Source: Cupriavidus neocaledonicus
GTDB lineage: Bacteria > Pseudomonadota > Gammaproteobacteria > Burkholderiales > Burkholderiaceae
DNA length: 64,000 bases
Reading direction: 5' to 3'
Assembly (NCBI RefSeq): GCF_000372525.1
Contig: NZ_AQUR01000100.1
Span: 1 to 64,000 of the forward strand
Shown: in pieces, positions 63,500 to 64,000 of the stretch
Layout of the letters: every line of letters begins with the position of its first letter
How positions within the stretch are numbered: the stretch's first letter is position 1
The notes under the pieces: model-generated
Told to the model about the DNA's origin: nothing
Database searches by the model: none
Seen by the model: the letters and a program-made list of their open reading frames with translations, nothing else
Program-made: the position numbers and the translations under genes

Positions 63500-63946
63500 T
63501 CACTCGGCGCGCTCTTCCGGCCAGTCGCGGATATAGGCCTTGAGCATCTTGTTCTCGAAGCTCTGGTCCTCGACCACGGCCTTGGCGACGTCATAGAACG
63601 AGATCACGCCCATCAGCGTGCGGTTGTCGAGCACCGGCAGGTAGCGGGTGTGACGCTCCAGCATCATCCGGCGAACCTCGTTGACGTCGGTTTCCATGGT
63701 GCAGGTCAGCGGCGCATCGTCCATCACCTTGCGGATGCTGCTGGTGCCGATGTTGCCGTTGTTGCGGGCCAGGGTCTCGATGATCTCGCGGAAGGTCAGC
63801 ATGCCGACCAGGTCGCCGTATTCCATCACCACCAGCGAGCCGATGTCGTGCTCGGCCATGGTGTGCACGGCAACCAGCAAGGAGGTGTCAGGCGTCACGG
63901 TGTAGAGCGTATTGCCCTTGATCTGGAGGATGTCGCTGACTTTCAT
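63500..63946 (-). CDS. CBS-domain pair protein
   Basis: The 148-residue protein has two CBS domains (VTPDTSLLVAVHTMAEHDIGSLVVMEYGDLVGMLTFREII and CTMETDVNEVRRMMLERHTRYLPVLDNRTLMGVISFYDVAKAV). Stand-alone CBS pairs bind adenosyl nucleotides as energy sensors. Role unknown; the last helix (FENKMLKAYIRDWPEE) is typical of the HPP/YrpG-like group in beta-proteobacteria. The start at 63946 is standard. Confidence 0.92.
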   Translation of the reverse strand: MKVSDILQIKGNTLYTVTPDTSLLVAVHTMAEHDIGSLVVMEYGDLVGMLTFREIIETLARNNGNIGTSSIRKVMDDAPLTCTMETDVNEVRRMMLERHTRYLPVLDNRTLMGVISFYDVAKAVVEDQSFENKMLKAYIRDWPEERAE

Positions 63947-64000
63947 GGTGGTCTCCGCTGCCTGCGCTCGGTCCGAGCTGGAACTGAAGGCATCGCCGCC

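Overview
The window is GC-rich (roughly 65 percent) bacterial chromosome. The gene families and their order point to a beta-proteobacterium of the Burkholderiaceae, most likely Cupriavidus. The main clues are the thrS-infC-rpmI-rplT-pheS-pheT-ihfA-merR cluster, a TctC/Bug periplasmic binding protein, an NAD-dependent glutamate dehydrogenase of about 180 kDa, a 3-hydroxybutyrate dehydrogenase and a succinyl-CoA:3-ketoacid CoA-transferase pair. The genus is an inference from gene content, not from a database search.

Left 9.3 kb: mobile and decayed DNA. The window opens inside the 3' end of an ISL3-type transposase, followed directly by an intact tyrosine integrase. After a gene-free structured stretch comes a complete IS5-family element (20-bp perfect inverted repeats, TA duplication, A7 frameshift signal). 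Next is a defective P2-like prophage. Its early genes run on the minus strand (small proline-rich protein, single-stranded DNA-binding protein, four small proteins, the 3' part of an ATPase-like gene). Its late tail genes run on the plus strand (3' part of a tape-measure gene, then gpU, gpX and gpD). The ATPase-like and tape-measure remnants meet head to head near 6040, which looks like one large internal deletion that removed the head, packaging, regulatory and lysis genes.

9.4-20.7 kb: exonuclease III, a MarR regulator, a SulP transporter, a DUF1488 protein, then two identical tRNA-Lys genes 2.8 kb apart. Each has its own promoter and terminator, and between them lie an 8-oxoguanine deaminase-like gene and a LysR regulator. 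A TctC-type binding protein with an IclR-like operator upstream, a secreted repeat protein, an acetate/succinate CoA-transferase and a winged-helix regulator follow.

20.9-28.6 kb: the large glutamate dehydrogenase and a run of small proteins. One sits behind a perfect SOS (LexA) box, and one 46-residue membrane protein has a good ribosome binding site.

28.8-42.5 kb: the translation and stress core. On the minus strand it holds tRNA-Pro, merR-like, ihfA, pheT, pheS, rplT, rpmI, infC (non-AUG start) and thrS, then tRNA-Val, relA, ridA and an alpha/beta hydrolase. Divergent from these are a 3-hydroxybutyrate dehydrogenase and a DUF411 protein.

42.5-64 kb: a DGC-domain protein, a HigBA-like toxin-antitoxin pair, scoAB with a divergent PAS-LuxR regulator, a thioesterase with a TRAP transporter, an SDR with divergent ETF-ubiquinone oxidoreductase, a secreted lipase with its foldase, a PilZ protein, a GntR regulator with an LhgO-like oxidoreductase, a chorismate synthase/MFS pair, a glutathione transferase-like protein, an MFS-acyltransferase fusion and a CBS-pair protein. 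Much of this half handles ketone bodies, acyl-CoA electrons, lipids and carboxylates, which fits a polyhydroxybutyrate-cycling heterotroph. I found no CRISPR array, rRNA operon or intact secretion system.
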